Assembly: GCF_015207105.1 (NCBI RefSeq)
Contig: NZ_JADEXO010000045.1
Coordinates: forward strand, 1 to 44,279
DNA length: 44,279 nucleotides
Reading direction: 5' to 3'
Source of the DNA: a cf. Phormidesmis sp. LEGE 11477
Lineage (GTDB): Bacteria; Cyanobacteriota; Cyanobacteriia; Phormidesmidales; Phormidesmidaceae
Position numbers and translations under genes: made by a program. Below the pieces are notes generated by a model. It was not told the origin of the DNA and ran no database searches. It saw nothing but the letters and a program-made list of their open reading frames with translations. Every line of letters begins with the position of its first letter. Position 1 is the first letter of the stretch. Below, in pieces: positions 23,875-31,801 of this stretch.

Positions 23875-24175
23875 ATGTATGCATCCAGAAAAATCGTAGT
23901 GGCAATCAGTCTAGAGATCCCGTCTGAACTAGAAAACGAGCTGTCTACAGAGGCTTCCCAGCTTAAACTGCCTCTAGCTGTCTACAGAGGCTTCCCAGCT
24001 TAAACTGCCTCTAGTAGAGTATATTCTGCGTGTGCTTACGTTCCGCCCTTCCCTTCAAAATCCTCCTAAAACAGGATTGGAGCTCGTTGCTTATTGGGAA
24101 AATATTGGCGTGATTAACTCCCGATCTGATATCACTGACAGTCAGCAGTATGCTCGTAAGTTACGAAATGAGTAA
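23875..24175 (+). pseudogene. Antitoxin-like gene frameshifted by a 37-bp tandem duplication
   Basis: From ATG 23875 (or GTG 23899) the frame reads AISLEIPSELENELSTEAS, QLKLPL, then continues AVYRGFPA and stops at 24001-24003. Positions 23941-23977 and 23978-24014 are identical 37-mers, and 37 is not a multiple of three. Removing one copy restores an uninterrupted frame through VEYILRVL, GLELVAYWENIGVI and DSQQYARKLRNE to TAA at 24175. From GTG 23899 this gives exactly 80 codons including the stop. The restored product resembles the VapB/ribbon-helix-helix-type antitoxins of cyanobacteria that end in a ...ELVAYW...SRxDI.DSxxYAR motif. The duplication looks recent because the copies are perfect. 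Confidence 0.75.
23941..24014 (+). repeat. Perfect 37-bp tandem duplication
   Basis: Unit 1 is 23941-23977 and unit 2 is 23978-24014, with no mismatches. It lies inside the antitoxin-like gene and shifts its frame. Confidence 0.95.
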
Positions 24176-24203
24176 GTACCAGGCTAAAAACAAGGGTAAC
24201 CCT

Positions 24204-24476
24204 ATGACAGTGCGTCAGCGACGTTATAGCAAAGAAGAGATGGCCGAGCGTGGGCAGGAACTTTACGAATCCGGCATTCGACAGCAAGTCGAAGCAGGAA
24301 ACGAAGGCAAAATCGTAGCCATTGATATCGAAACCGGCGAGTTTGAGGTTGGTGAAACCATCGTAGCTGCAACTGATCGGTTATTTGAACGCCAGCCTGA
24401 TGCTCAACCGTGGGGAATTAGAATTGGATACCGCACCGTATATCATTTCGGGGCGCGAAGCCTGAAGAAGAATTAA
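24204..24476 (+). CDS. Conserved small hypothetical protein (protease/TA-module partner)
   Basis: The chosen ATG at 24204 follows AAGGG at a good distance and gives MTVRQRRYSKEEMAERGQEL, a 90-aa product. An ATG at 24168 that overlaps the broken antitoxin frame would add 12 residues. The sequence has GKIVAIDIETGEFEVGET in the middle and IRIGYRTVYHFGARSL at the end, a pattern I associate with small cyanobacterial proteins encoded directly before clan AA aspartyl-protease-like genes. That partner follows here as a fragment (TAATG junction). No enzymatic motif is visible, and the function is unknown. Confidence 0.65.
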   Translation: MTVRQRRYSKEEMAERGQELYESGIRQQVEAGNEGKIVAIDIETGEFEVGETIVAATDRLFERQPDAQPWGIRIGYRTVYHFGARSLKKN

Positions 24477-24571
24477 TGATTTACGGCGTTGTGAACTGCC
24501 GTTGTGAAGCAACGCTTCCTCTTTTGGTAGGGAACGCAACTGGACAACGAGAAATCATTGATGCTGTTTGA
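24476..24571 (+). pseudogene. Truncated clan AA aspartyl-protease-like gene
   Basis: The start ATG shares one base with the preceding TAA. The 31-residue frame reads MIYGVVNCRCEATLPLLVG, then GQREIIDAV and a stop. Full-length retropepsin-like proteins of this family continue ...AVIDTGF with the catalytic Asp-Thr-Gly; this one ends just before it and no remainder is visible downstream, where a new gene begins at 24581. It is therefore a 5' remnant. Confidence 0.6.
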
Positions 24572-24580
24572 ACCAATGCG

Positions 24581-24829
24581 ATGAAAGTTTCCAATTGTCC
24601 AATCTGTGGGCTGTCCTGGACAGAAGCAATCGGTGAAGAAGAGGTTAGATATTCATTTTGGATCTGCGATTGTTGCGGATGTGAGTATGGATATGATGAC
24701 AATTCGAGATATCGCGAGGCGTGGCTTTCAAGAGGAGCACCCTGGTTCAATCAGAAAGAGCGTCCTCAAGACTGGAACCTAGAAGAGCAACTGAAAAACA
24801 TCATCGCCAATTGGAATGATCAACAGTAA
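24581..24829 (+). CDS. Small double zinc-knuckle hypothetical protein
   Basis: 82 aa. Two cysteine pairs, CPIC at residues 6-9 and CDCCGC around residue 29, suggest a small zinc ribbon. The latter half (YGYDDNSRYREAWLSRGAPW, then WNLEEQLKNI) matches a widespread family of short hypothetical proteins with a CxxCGxExGYDD core. Family function is unknown, though some members sit beside toxin-immunity genes. The gene starts 10 bp after the truncated protease fragment. Confidence 0.65.
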   Translation: MKVSNCPICGLSWTEAIGEEEVRYSFWICDCCGCEYGYDDNSRYREAWLSRGAPWFNQKERPQDWNLEEQLKNIIANWNDQQ

Positions 24830-24892
24830 TCTATAGCAAACCGCATTTATCTCAAACCACGATATAGCCGTATCTATAGCGAGGGCAAGTGA

Positions 24893-25765
24893 TTGGCTGT
24901 GACAGACTCCAAAGATAAAACTAGCTGGGATGAGTGGTACCGCTCTTTTGATCAGACCTATAGCCCTGAAATGCGGCAGCAGTGGTACAGCGATTCGACG
25001 CAGGCTTATCGGTGGGCTAGGCCATGCTATCCAGATTCGCTAGTCGATCGGGTGATTGAGAAAGCTGGCTTGAGCTCAAATAGCTCTGTTCTAGAAATCG
25101 GCTGTGGTCCAGGGATAGCGACGGTCTCTTTCGCGGCTAGAGGATTAACGATGCAGAGCGTAGAGCCTAGCCCAGCGGCTTGTGAACTCGCTCAACAGTC
25201 TTGCCAGGCTTATCCGCAGGTCACAGTTACCAACAGCACCTTTGAAGCTTTCGAGCTAAAAAACCAACAGTTTGATGCGGTGCTCGCAGCAACCTCCTTT
25301 CACTGGGTTTCGCCGGAAGTCGCCTGTCAAAAGTCAGCAGCAGCCCTAAAGCCAGGCGGCTCTTTGATTTTGCTGTGGGCAACGCCACCCCAGCCGGATG
25401 AAGATCTTTGTCAGTACCTACAGCCAGTCTATGAAAAGTATCAGTTAGCTGAGAAAATTCGCTACCAGTGGCGCGCCCAAGACTACTACCACACGAACTT
25501 TGATCATTTTGCACAGATCGTAGGAGAGTCGGGCTGGTTTGAGCGGACGGAGGTTGCTATAGAAATGCATCAGTCTAGCTACAGCATAGAGAAATATCTG
25601 GCACTACTGACGACGCTCTCTGATTACATTGCGCTAGATGAACAGACGCGATCGCACCTGCTAGCAGACTTGGCAGCACAGCTAGAGAAAAGGCAAAAAG
25701 GGAATGATCTAGCGCTAATGCACTGGTTTGGCTCGCAGGTGGCTCCGTTGAAGGTCACGCCATGA
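24893..25765 (+). CDS. SAM-dependent class I methyltransferase
   Basis: 290 aa. A TTG start at 24893 has GAGGG about 9 bp upstream; a GTG at 24899 is an alternative. The SAM-binding glycine-rich motif I is VLEIGCGPGIATVSFAARG, followed by an acidic residue after the second strand (QSVEPSPAACELA), and motif IV-like FDAVLAATSFHWV, typical of Methyltransf_11/UbiE-like small-molecule methyltransferases. The N-terminal SWDEWYRSFDQTY is usual for this group. The substrate is unknown. It is monocistronic as far as can be seen. Confidence 0.85.
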   Translation: MAVTDSKDKTSWDEWYRSFDQTYSPEMRQQWYSDSTQAYRWARPCYPDSLVDRVIEKAGLSSNSSVLEIGCGPGIATVSFAARGLTMQSVEPSPAACELAQQSCQAYPQVTVTNSTFEAFELKNQQFDAVLAATSFHWVSPEVACQKSAAALKPGGSLILLWATPPQPDEDLCQYLQPVYEKYQLAEKIRYQWRAQDYYHTNFDHFAQIVGESGWFERTEVAIEMHQSSYSIEKYLALLTTLSDYIALDEQTRSHLLADLAAQLEKRQKGNDLALMHWFGSQVAPLKVTP

Positions 25766-25960
25766 AAGAAGCAATAGGAAAGTAGCCGCTGAAAAAAAAT
25801 GTTGAACCTTTACTGAACTTTGCAAAAGGTAATGATTGGTTGTGCTTGTTCAACAATATGGCAGCATAAATGATGAGCTGACTAACGTTGTTTAACGTCA
25901 GATCTTCTTCATTTTCGTTTGTCATTCTGAAGTGTCATCTCGAAGTATAAATACCTCTAA

Positions 25961-26950
<990 letters not shown>

Positions 26951-27343
26951 ATGTTTGATCATCTTTCGATTGGCGTGACTGACTTGGATAAGAGTCTGGC
27001 GTTTTACGATGCAGTGCTGAAACCGCTGGGGATTAGCCGAATGTTTGCGATGGGCGATCGCGGCATTGCCGCCTACGTCGATTCAGCCAAAGTATCCTTT
27101 TGGGTCTATTCCAAAGATGCCAAACAGCAAGGACTAGGCGAACTATCCGATCCGCCTCGATTTCATCTAGCCTTCAAAGCCGCTGACCGAACCGCCGTAG
27201 ACACATCCTACAAAGCAGCACTAGCCGCAGGCGGCACCGACGAAGGCGCACCCGGCATCCGCGCTCAGTATCATCCGAACTATTACGCCGCCTACGTCCG
27301 CGATCTCAATGGCTACAAGATAGAAGTCGTCTGTCAAAAGTAA
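26951..27343 (+). CDS. VOC family (glyoxalase/bleomycin resistance-like) protein
   Basis: 130 aa; single vicinal-oxygen-chelate domain pair. It begins MFDHLSIGVTDLDKSLAFYD, the typical first beta-alpha-beta with the metal-ligand His, and ends YYAAYVRDLNGYKIEVVCQK with the C-terminal Glu ligand. HLAFKAADR supplies a middle His. A metal-dependent lyase, isomerase or binding role cannot be distinguished. Its ATG is immediately adjacent to the por stop (TAGATG), indicating coupled translation. Confidence 0.85.
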   Translation: MFDHLSIGVTDLDKSLAFYDAVLKPLGISRMFAMGDRGIAAYVDSAKVSFWVYSKDAKQQGLGELSDPPRFHLAFKAADRTAVDTSYKAALAAGGTDEGAPGIRAQYHPNYYAAYVRDLNGYKIEVVCQK

Positions 27344-27387
27344 GCTGAGTGCATTCCGTGAACAGCTATTAGAATAAGTATTGACTG

Positions 27388-27750
27388 ATGTCTGAAATTG
27401 AAGTTTCGGAGTATATTGCGGCTGATGGATCTAATTACTATAGAAAATGGTTCGATAAGCTCGATGTTTCAGTTGCGAGAAAGGTGGAAACTGCTATCGT
27501 TCGACTGTCGAACGGCAATACTTCAAACGTAAAGTGGTTCGATGGCATTGGCGAATACAAGATCAACTGGGGTCCTGGATACCGAATTTATTTAGCAAGA
27601 GATGGTGAACATATTATTGTCTTGTTTGGAGGGGGCAAAAAGAAACGTCAATCATCGGATATTGCAAAAGCGATAGCGTTGCACAAGGAGTATGTAGCTT
27701 TTCTCGGATGCATTCGAGAAAAGCGAGTTACTTGGCCTGTTGTCTTGTAG
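27388..27750 (+). CDS. RelE/HigB-type toxin (Gp49/HI1419 family) with repeat-derived C-terminus
   Basis: 120 aa. The fold is recognised from VSEYIAADGSNYYRKWFDKL, VARKVETAIVRLSNG, IGEYKINWGPGYRIYLARDG and IIVLFGGGKKKRQSSDIAKA, the standard RelE-like mRNA interferase layout. Family members usually end soon after the AIALxxEY segment at about 95-100 aa. Here the last 19 codons (from about 27693) lie within the left half of the 105-bp repeat element, giving a novel tail. The antitoxin gene follows after the element. Activity with this tail is unknown. Confidence 0.8.
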   Translation: MSEIEVSEYIAADGSNYYRKWFDKLDVSVARKVETAIVRLSNGNTSNVKWFDGIGEYKINWGPGYRIYLARDGEHIIVLFGGGKKKRQSSDIAKAIALHKEYVAFLGCIREKRVTWPVVL

Positions 27751-27797
27751 TACTTTTAGCCAGCAAGCTGTATCTTAGCCAAGTGACAAACACTATA
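27693..27797 (+). repeat. 105-bp structured repeat element, copy 2, between toxin and antitoxin
   Basis: Same architecture and exact length as the copy at 11955-12059. Hairpin 1: GCTTTTCTCG (27697-27706), loop GATGCATT (27707-27714), CGAGAAAAGC (27715-27724), ten perfect pairs. Hairpin 2: GTTACTTGGC (27727-27736) with GCCAAGTGAC (27778-27787), one G-U. The right end is AAACACTATA, versus AAACGCTATA in copy 1. The 8-bp variable part of stem 1 is unrelated between copies, while the loop and the CGAG...ACTTGGCCTGTTGT segment are conserved. It supplies the toxin's last codons and ends 15 bp before the antitoxin ATG. Confidence 0.75.
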
Positions 27798-27812
27798 AGA
27801 GGCGAAAGCGGA

Positions 27813-28232
27813 ATGCCAATTGAAGAAACTCGTCCTATAGCATCAAAGATTTTAGACGAATCAAACTCCGCGCCTTTGACTGTAGATGCGCGAGAAACAA
27901 TTCGCACTCGAATAAATAGAGAGCCCGAGTTTGCGAGGGCTTTGATTAGTGAGTCAATCGAGCTTCTCGCTAATGGTGATCCTGATGTTTCTAGAATGGT
28001 GCTTAGAGACGTTGTAGAGGCCACAATAGGATTCGAGAATCTGGCCGATAGCCTGAAAACATCACCTGAAAGCTTGCGTGAAATGCTATCTCAAAGTGGC
28101 AACCCAACGATGAACGATCTATCTATTATTGTTGGACTCCTGCGTCAGAATCTATTGTTTTCCATGGAAGTAACTTCGGTGGGTACAGCCGATGAGCAGG
28201 TAGATTCAGTAGAACGTCTACAACCTGTGTAA
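27813..28232 (+). CDS. HigA-like antitoxin (XRE-type helix-turn-helix)
   Basis: The start is set at ATG 27813, preceded by AGAGGCGAAAGCG; the frame is open upstream only because of the repeat element. 139 aa. The N-terminal half is polar. The C-terminal half, VLRDVVEATIGFENLADSLK and SPESLREMLSQSGNPTMNDL, forms an HTH typical of addiction-module antidote proteins paired with HI1419-family toxins. It should neutralise the toxin and repress the operon. The toxin-first order matches higBA. The repeat element may alter spacing and expression between the two genes. Confidence 0.75.
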   Translation: MPIEETRPIASKILDESNSAPLTVDARETIRTRINREPEFARALISESIELLANGDPDVSRMVLRDVVEATIGFENLADSLKTSPESLREMLSQSGNPTMNDLSIIVGLLRQNLLFSMEVTSVGTADEQVDSVERLQPV

Positions 28233-28275
28233 AGCTTGACTTAGGTATCACGAAGCCTGTGAAGTTTAGAAAATA

Positions 28276-28725
28276 ATGTCGAGATCTTTAGTAGCCGTGC
28301 TTGATCGTCCAGAGTCTAACAGAAGAGAGCGATTCGAGACTATCGGGTTAAGACTAAATCCTGGAGAAGACATTCGTCGATACTTAGAAGACTTTTCCAA
28401 AGAACAGAAGATTAGCGCGGGTGCGATTCTTAGCGCGGTTGGGAGCTTGTCCAAAACTCGCTTGCGCTTTGCCGATAACGATACACACACAGAATTAAGT
28501 GGCAAGCAGGAGGTGCTTACTCTATCTGGAATGCTGAGCGACGAAGGCGTGCATCTGCATATGAGCGTGGCTGACTCAAATGGTGAGTGTAAGGGTGGGC
28601 ATGTGGTGTATGGCTGTATTGTTTATACGACTTTGGAGATTGCGATCGCACTTCTACCAAACACCACCTTTCAGCGCGTCTTCGATTCAAAGACCGGGTT
28701 CAAAGAACTGAAAGTCATATCATGA
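28276..28725 (+). CDS. PPC domain protein (DUF296)
   Basis: 149 aa. It consists of a single PPC/DUF296 domain: FETIGLRLNPGEDIRRYLED, AGAILSAVGSLSKTRLRFAD, LSGMLSDEGVHLHMSVAD and GGHVVYGCIVYTTLEIAIA, with the metal-coordinating His residues in HLHM and GGHV. PPC domains occur as the core of plant AT-hook proteins and as stand-alone trimeric proteins in prokaryotes; the bacterial role is unclear. Its stop overlaps the ATG of the following P450 gene (ATGA), so expression is tightly linked. Confidence 0.85.
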   Translation: MSRSLVAVLDRPESNRRERFETIGLRLNPGEDIRRYLEDFSKEQKISAGAILSAVGSLSKTRLRFADNDTHTELSGKQEVLTLSGMLSDEGVHLHMSVADSNGECKGGHVVYGCIVYTTLEIAIALLPNTTFQRVFDSKTGFKELKVIS

Positions 28726-30092
28726 GTAAAGCGCCAGGACCGTCGGGATATATTCTCTTACAAATGTCGCAGCTTCAGTCGCAGCCGCTGGAGTACCTGG
28801 GCGGACTGTGGCGTGAGTATGGCGATCTGGTACGGCTGCGGGTAATGCCTGGATTCACGATCTTTTTGTCGACGCATCCAGACCATGCAGAGCATATTCT
28901 ATCGACGCACTCAGAGAATTATCAGAAGCCAGATTTCTTTTTGAAGCCGATGGGTTTGGTGCAAGGACGCGGGCTGTTTTCTAGTGAAGGAGAGTTTTGG
29001 CAGAAGCATCGGCGGCTGATGCAGCCTGCTTTTCAGCAGCGGCGACTGGTGCGGCTTCATAGCGTGATATGGGACTGTGTAGAGTCATTTTTGCAAGAAT
29101 GGGAAGAGAAGCCAGCGGGTGAGGTGATCGATATTGCGGCTGAGATGAAGCGGCTGACGCTAAAGATTGTCGGACTGGCTTTGTTTAGTGTGGATATTAG
29201 CGATGAGTCTAATCGGCTGGCACAGGCGCTGCGGATTGGGGTGGAATATGTCTATGGGCGGCTGACTGCGCCGCTGTCTATGCCTGTATGGGTGCCGACG
29301 CAGACGAATCGACAGTTCGGGCAGGCAAAGGCGACAATCGACAGTGTGGTGCTAGAGATTATTCAAAATCGGAGACGAGACCCTGAACAAAGTGACGATC
29401 TGTTGTCGATGCTGATGAATGCAACAGATGAAGAGACAGGTAAGGGGCTGAGTGATTTCGAGCTGCTCAACGAAATTATCACTTTGTTTAATGCTGGACA
29501 TGACACGACGGCAACCAGTCTGGCCTGGACGTGGTATCTGTTGGGCCTGCATCCTGATGTGGCCGAGAACATACAATCAGAAATAGAGACTGTTCTACAA
29601 AACGGTGAGCCGACGTTTGAGAAATTGCCAAAGCTTGAATATACTCGCCGCGTCTTCGATGAATCGCTAAGGCTGTGTCCGCCGGGAATGGGGTTGGCAC
29701 CTAGAGCGGCGTTAGAGGCCGATCAGATTGGCGGCTACGCTATCCCAAAGGGTTCTATCATGAACATTGCTTTCTACTTTACGCTGCGCCATCCTGATTT
29801 TTGGGAGAATCCAGAGCAGTTTGACCCGGATCGGTTTTTGCCCGAGCAAGTGGCCAATCGGCCAAAGTATGCATACATGCCTTGGGGAGCGGGACCGCAT
29901 GTGTGTATTGGCAAGAGTTTTGCGGTGATGGAGTCGGTGATGATTTTGAGTGCGTTGGCGGAGCCTCTCGTAACGAGAATCGCCCAGCGATTCCGCATCA
30001 ACTTAGTCTCAAAACAGCCGATCGACATTGACCCAAGGTTCACACTACGACCCAAAGGCGGCGTCAAAGTCAGGATAGAAAAGAGACCCTAA
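28722..30092 (+). CDS. Cytochrome P450
   Basis: 456 aa, with no membrane anchor. Motifs: I-helix LFNAGHDTTATSLAWTW, ExxR in FDESLRLCPPGMGLAPR, FDPDRFLPEQ, and heme-Cys loop MPWGAGPHVCIGKSFAVME. It belongs to a different P450 group from the gene at 22357. The N-terminal GPSGYILLQMSQLQSQPLEY aligns with soluble bacterial P450s of the CYP4/CYP102-like clan. The substrate is unknown. The start overlaps the DUF296 stop by four bases. Confidence 0.9.
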   Translation: MSKAPGPSGYILLQMSQLQSQPLEYLGGLWREYGDLVRLRVMPGFTIFLSTHPDHAEHILSTHSENYQKPDFFLKPMGLVQGRGLFSSEGEFWQKHRRLMQPAFQQRRLVRLHSVIWDCVESFLQEWEEKPAGEVIDIAAEMKRLTLKIVGLALFSVDISDESNRLAQALRIGVEYVYGRLTAPLSMPVWVPTQTNRQFGQAKATIDSVVLEIIQNRRRDPEQSDDLLSMLMNATDEETGKGLSDFELLNEIITLFNAGHDTTATSLAWTWYLLGLHPDVAENIQSEIETVLQNGEPTFEKLPKLEYTRRVFDESLRLCPPGMGLAPRAALEADQIGGYAIPKGSIMNIAFYFTLRHPDFWENPEQFDPDRFLPEQVANRPKYAYMPWGAGPHVCIGKSFAVMESVMILSALAEPLVTRIAQRFRINLVSKQPIDIDPRFTLRPKGGVKVRIEKRP

Positions 30093-30120
30093 ACGCTATA
30101 GTCTCTTGTGCATAGCGTTT
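30091..30120. repeat. Inverted repeat at the P450 stop codon
   Basis: AAACGCTAT (30091-30099) and ATAGCGTTT (30112-30120) form a 9-bp perfect stem with a 12-nt loop that starts inside the stop codon. AAACGCTATA is identical to the right terminus of the 105-bp element at 11955-12059, and ATAGCGTTTGTCA matches the reverse complement of that end in the other copy apart from one base. It may be a relic of such an element now acting as a 3' hairpin. Confidence 0.45.
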
Positions 30121-30344
30121 GTCATCTTACTAGTGAAAGAGCTGGAACGAGCGGAACTACATCAACCGCGCGTCCGTCATACCAGATAAAGCAAAGTCTC
30201 CAGCAGCAGTATTTTCAGAGTCGCGACAAGGAACCTCTAGCTGTGGAAGACGATCCTATCGTCGGTATTTATGCAGGTTCTCCTCATCTAGCGAGCAACG
30301 CCGAAAAGATCCTCGCAGCAAAGATCCAGCGGCAGCCAGGATAG
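30108..30344 (+). pseudogene. VapB-like antitoxin remnant
   Basis: The C-terminal part reads like a type II antitoxin: RPSYQIKQSLQQQYFQSRD, then VEDDPIVGIYAGSPHLASN and AEKILAAKIQRQPG. The stretch before RPSY does not look like a normal DNA-binding N-terminus, and other frames there hold related-looking fragments, so the 5' part seems scrambled by frameshifts. It is followed by a PIN-domain fragment, as in vapBC. Confidence 0.5.
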
Positions 30345-30355
30345 ACAACGAAAGA

Positions 30356-30535
30356 ATGACGACAGAAGCCGATACCAGATTTGCCGTTGCACTGAGTAAC
30401 CAACAAGACCAGTCCCACGTCGATGCCAAAGAGGTCTACGCCAAACAAGAGCAAATACTCTTGCCACAAGCCGTTTTAGCAGAAGTCGCGTATCTCTTAC
30501 ATCGAGATGCGGGCACTGCCGTATGCGCGACTTAG
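30356..30535 (+). pseudogene. VapC-like PIN-domain toxin remnant
   Basis: A 59-aa frame covering only the first third of a PIN domain: VALSNQQDQSHVDAKEVYAK, ILLPQAVLAEVAYLLHRDAG, then a stop. Intact relatives continue for about 80 more residues with the remaining acidic residues. The first Asp is retained in EADTRFAVAL, but the fragment cannot form the four-acid active site. No continuation is visible in the next 20 bp before the opposing gene ends. Confidence 0.6.
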
Positions 30536-30557
30536 CAACAGATTGACGAGCATCGGC

Positions 30558-31799
30558 TTAACGATAGAGTCGATCGAGTTTTAGCAGCGTTTTTAACAGT
30601 ATGTTCGCGCCCTGGGTGCATTGGGCGGGCGAAGTATACTCGTCTCCAGAATGGCTGATGCCTTCTTTGCTGGGCACAAAGATCATGCCCATGTCGGTAA
30701 ATCGTCCTATTTCTTGGGCGTCGTGGCTAGCGCGGCTAGGCAGGTGAGTATAGCTCAGGCCCATTTCTTCACAGCTTTCAACAATCAGTGCCTGGATAGT
30801 ATCTGAGGCTAAGGTCGGCTCTACTTGCAGCTCTGGCCGAATGCGAATGCGGGTACGGCTAGCCACAGCTACGGTTTCGATCTTGCGACGGAGCTGTTCG
30901 ATCATGTGAGCAATCACTTCTGATGAAAGATCTCGAATATCTAGGCTGAGTTCTACCGATCCAGGCACTGTGTTGATGGAATTGGGCCAAACTTTTAGCG
31001 TGCCGACTGTAGCGACTGGATCGCCTGGAAAGTGTTTGGCAATATCTTCTATCGCTAAGATCAGATGAGAAGCGGTGGTGAGGGCATCCCGGCGCATGTT
31101 CATTGGCGTAGTGCCGGCATGGTTCGATCGCCCTTCTATGGTGATCCGATGACGCTGCTGGCCAACGATGCCTTCGACGACGCCGATGTTGCGCTCGATC
31201 GCTTCTAGCACGCCGCCTTGCTCTACATGCAGTTCGACAAAGCAGGCAATATCTTCTCTAGAACGGCGGGCAGCAGGAATGTTGTTCCAATCGCCACCTG
31301 CTTTTGCCAAGCACGACTGAATCGGCTCACTCTCGACGGTGTCGTAGCGCTCTGAATCGGTGGGCGCGGTGCCAGCCATCGACTTTGCGCCTACCATGCT
31401 GCGCTCTTCGTCGGCGAAGACAATCACTTCTACGGGATGGTGTAGTTTCAGGTTGTTCTCTTGGAGTACTCTGACGACTTCTAATCCAGAAATGACGCCA
31501 AGAGAGCCATCAAAGCGACCGCCGGAAAACACTGTGTCTATATGAGAGCCTGTGGCTAAAACGGGGGCTTCGCTCTCGTAGCCTGGATAGCGTCCGATAA
31601 TATTGGCTCCAGCGTCGACCCGAACGCTCATTCCCGCAGCTTCCATCCATTCACTGAGCTGCGATCGCGCCTTCAAATCTTCCTCAGAGAAGGCTAGTCG
31701 CTTGATTGTATGGTCGGGCTGCTGACCAATCTCGGCGAGATCTTCTAAGGTCTGGTTAAGCCGATCGCCGTTTACAGCGAGTGAGAGAGTTTTAGTCAT
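30558..31799 (-). CDS. Zn-dependent M20 family amidohydrolase (allantoate amidohydrolase / N-carbamoyl-amino-acid hydrolase)
   Basis: The start is set at ATG 31799 (MTKTLSLAVNGDRLNQTLED), 2 bp after the GntR stop; upstream codons overlap the regulator in another frame. The 413-aa product has dinuclear-metal motifs ATGSHIDTVFSGGRFDG (H-x-D), FADEERS, FVELHVEQGGVLE and the C-terminal SHDAQEIGRF with FVPSKEGISHSGDEY. These are characteristic of AllC/HyuC/UPB-type enzymes that hydrolyse ureido compounds. Which one (allantoate, N-carbamoyl amino acid or ureidopropionate) cannot be decided. It is co-transcribed with the upstream GntR gene. Confidence 0.85.
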   Translation of the reverse strand: MTKTLSLAVNGDRLNQTLEDLAEIGQQPDHTIKRLAFSEEDLKARSQLSEWMEAAGMSVRVDAGANIIGRYPGYESEAPVLATGSHIDTVFSGGRFDGSLGVISGLEVVRVLQENNLKLHHPVEVIVFADEERSMVGAKSMAGTAPTDSERYDTVESEPIQSCLAKAGGDWNNIPAARRSREDIACFVELHVEQGGVLEAIERNIGVVEGIVGQQRHRITIEGRSNHAGTTPMNMRRDALTTASHLILAIEDIAKHFPGDPVATVGTLKVWPNSINTVPGSVELSLDIRDLSSEVIAHMIEQLRRKIETVAVASRTRIRIRPELQVEPTLASDTIQALIVESCEEMGLSYTHLPSRASHDAQEIGRFTDMGMIFVPSKEGISHSGDEYTSPAQCTQGANILLKTLLKLDRLYR

Positions 31800-31801
31800 G
31801 A

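Noticed and set aside
27708-27812. Upstream extension of the HigA-like antitoxin (35 extra residues)
   Set aside because: That part is translated from the repeat element in a frame with no antitoxin similarity; the ATG at 27813 has a better ribosome site and family-like start.
30108-30344. Intact small gene
   Set aside because: Only the C-terminal half resembles a VapB antitoxin; the N-terminal half is not family-like and is followed by a truncated toxin, so it is treated as a remnant.
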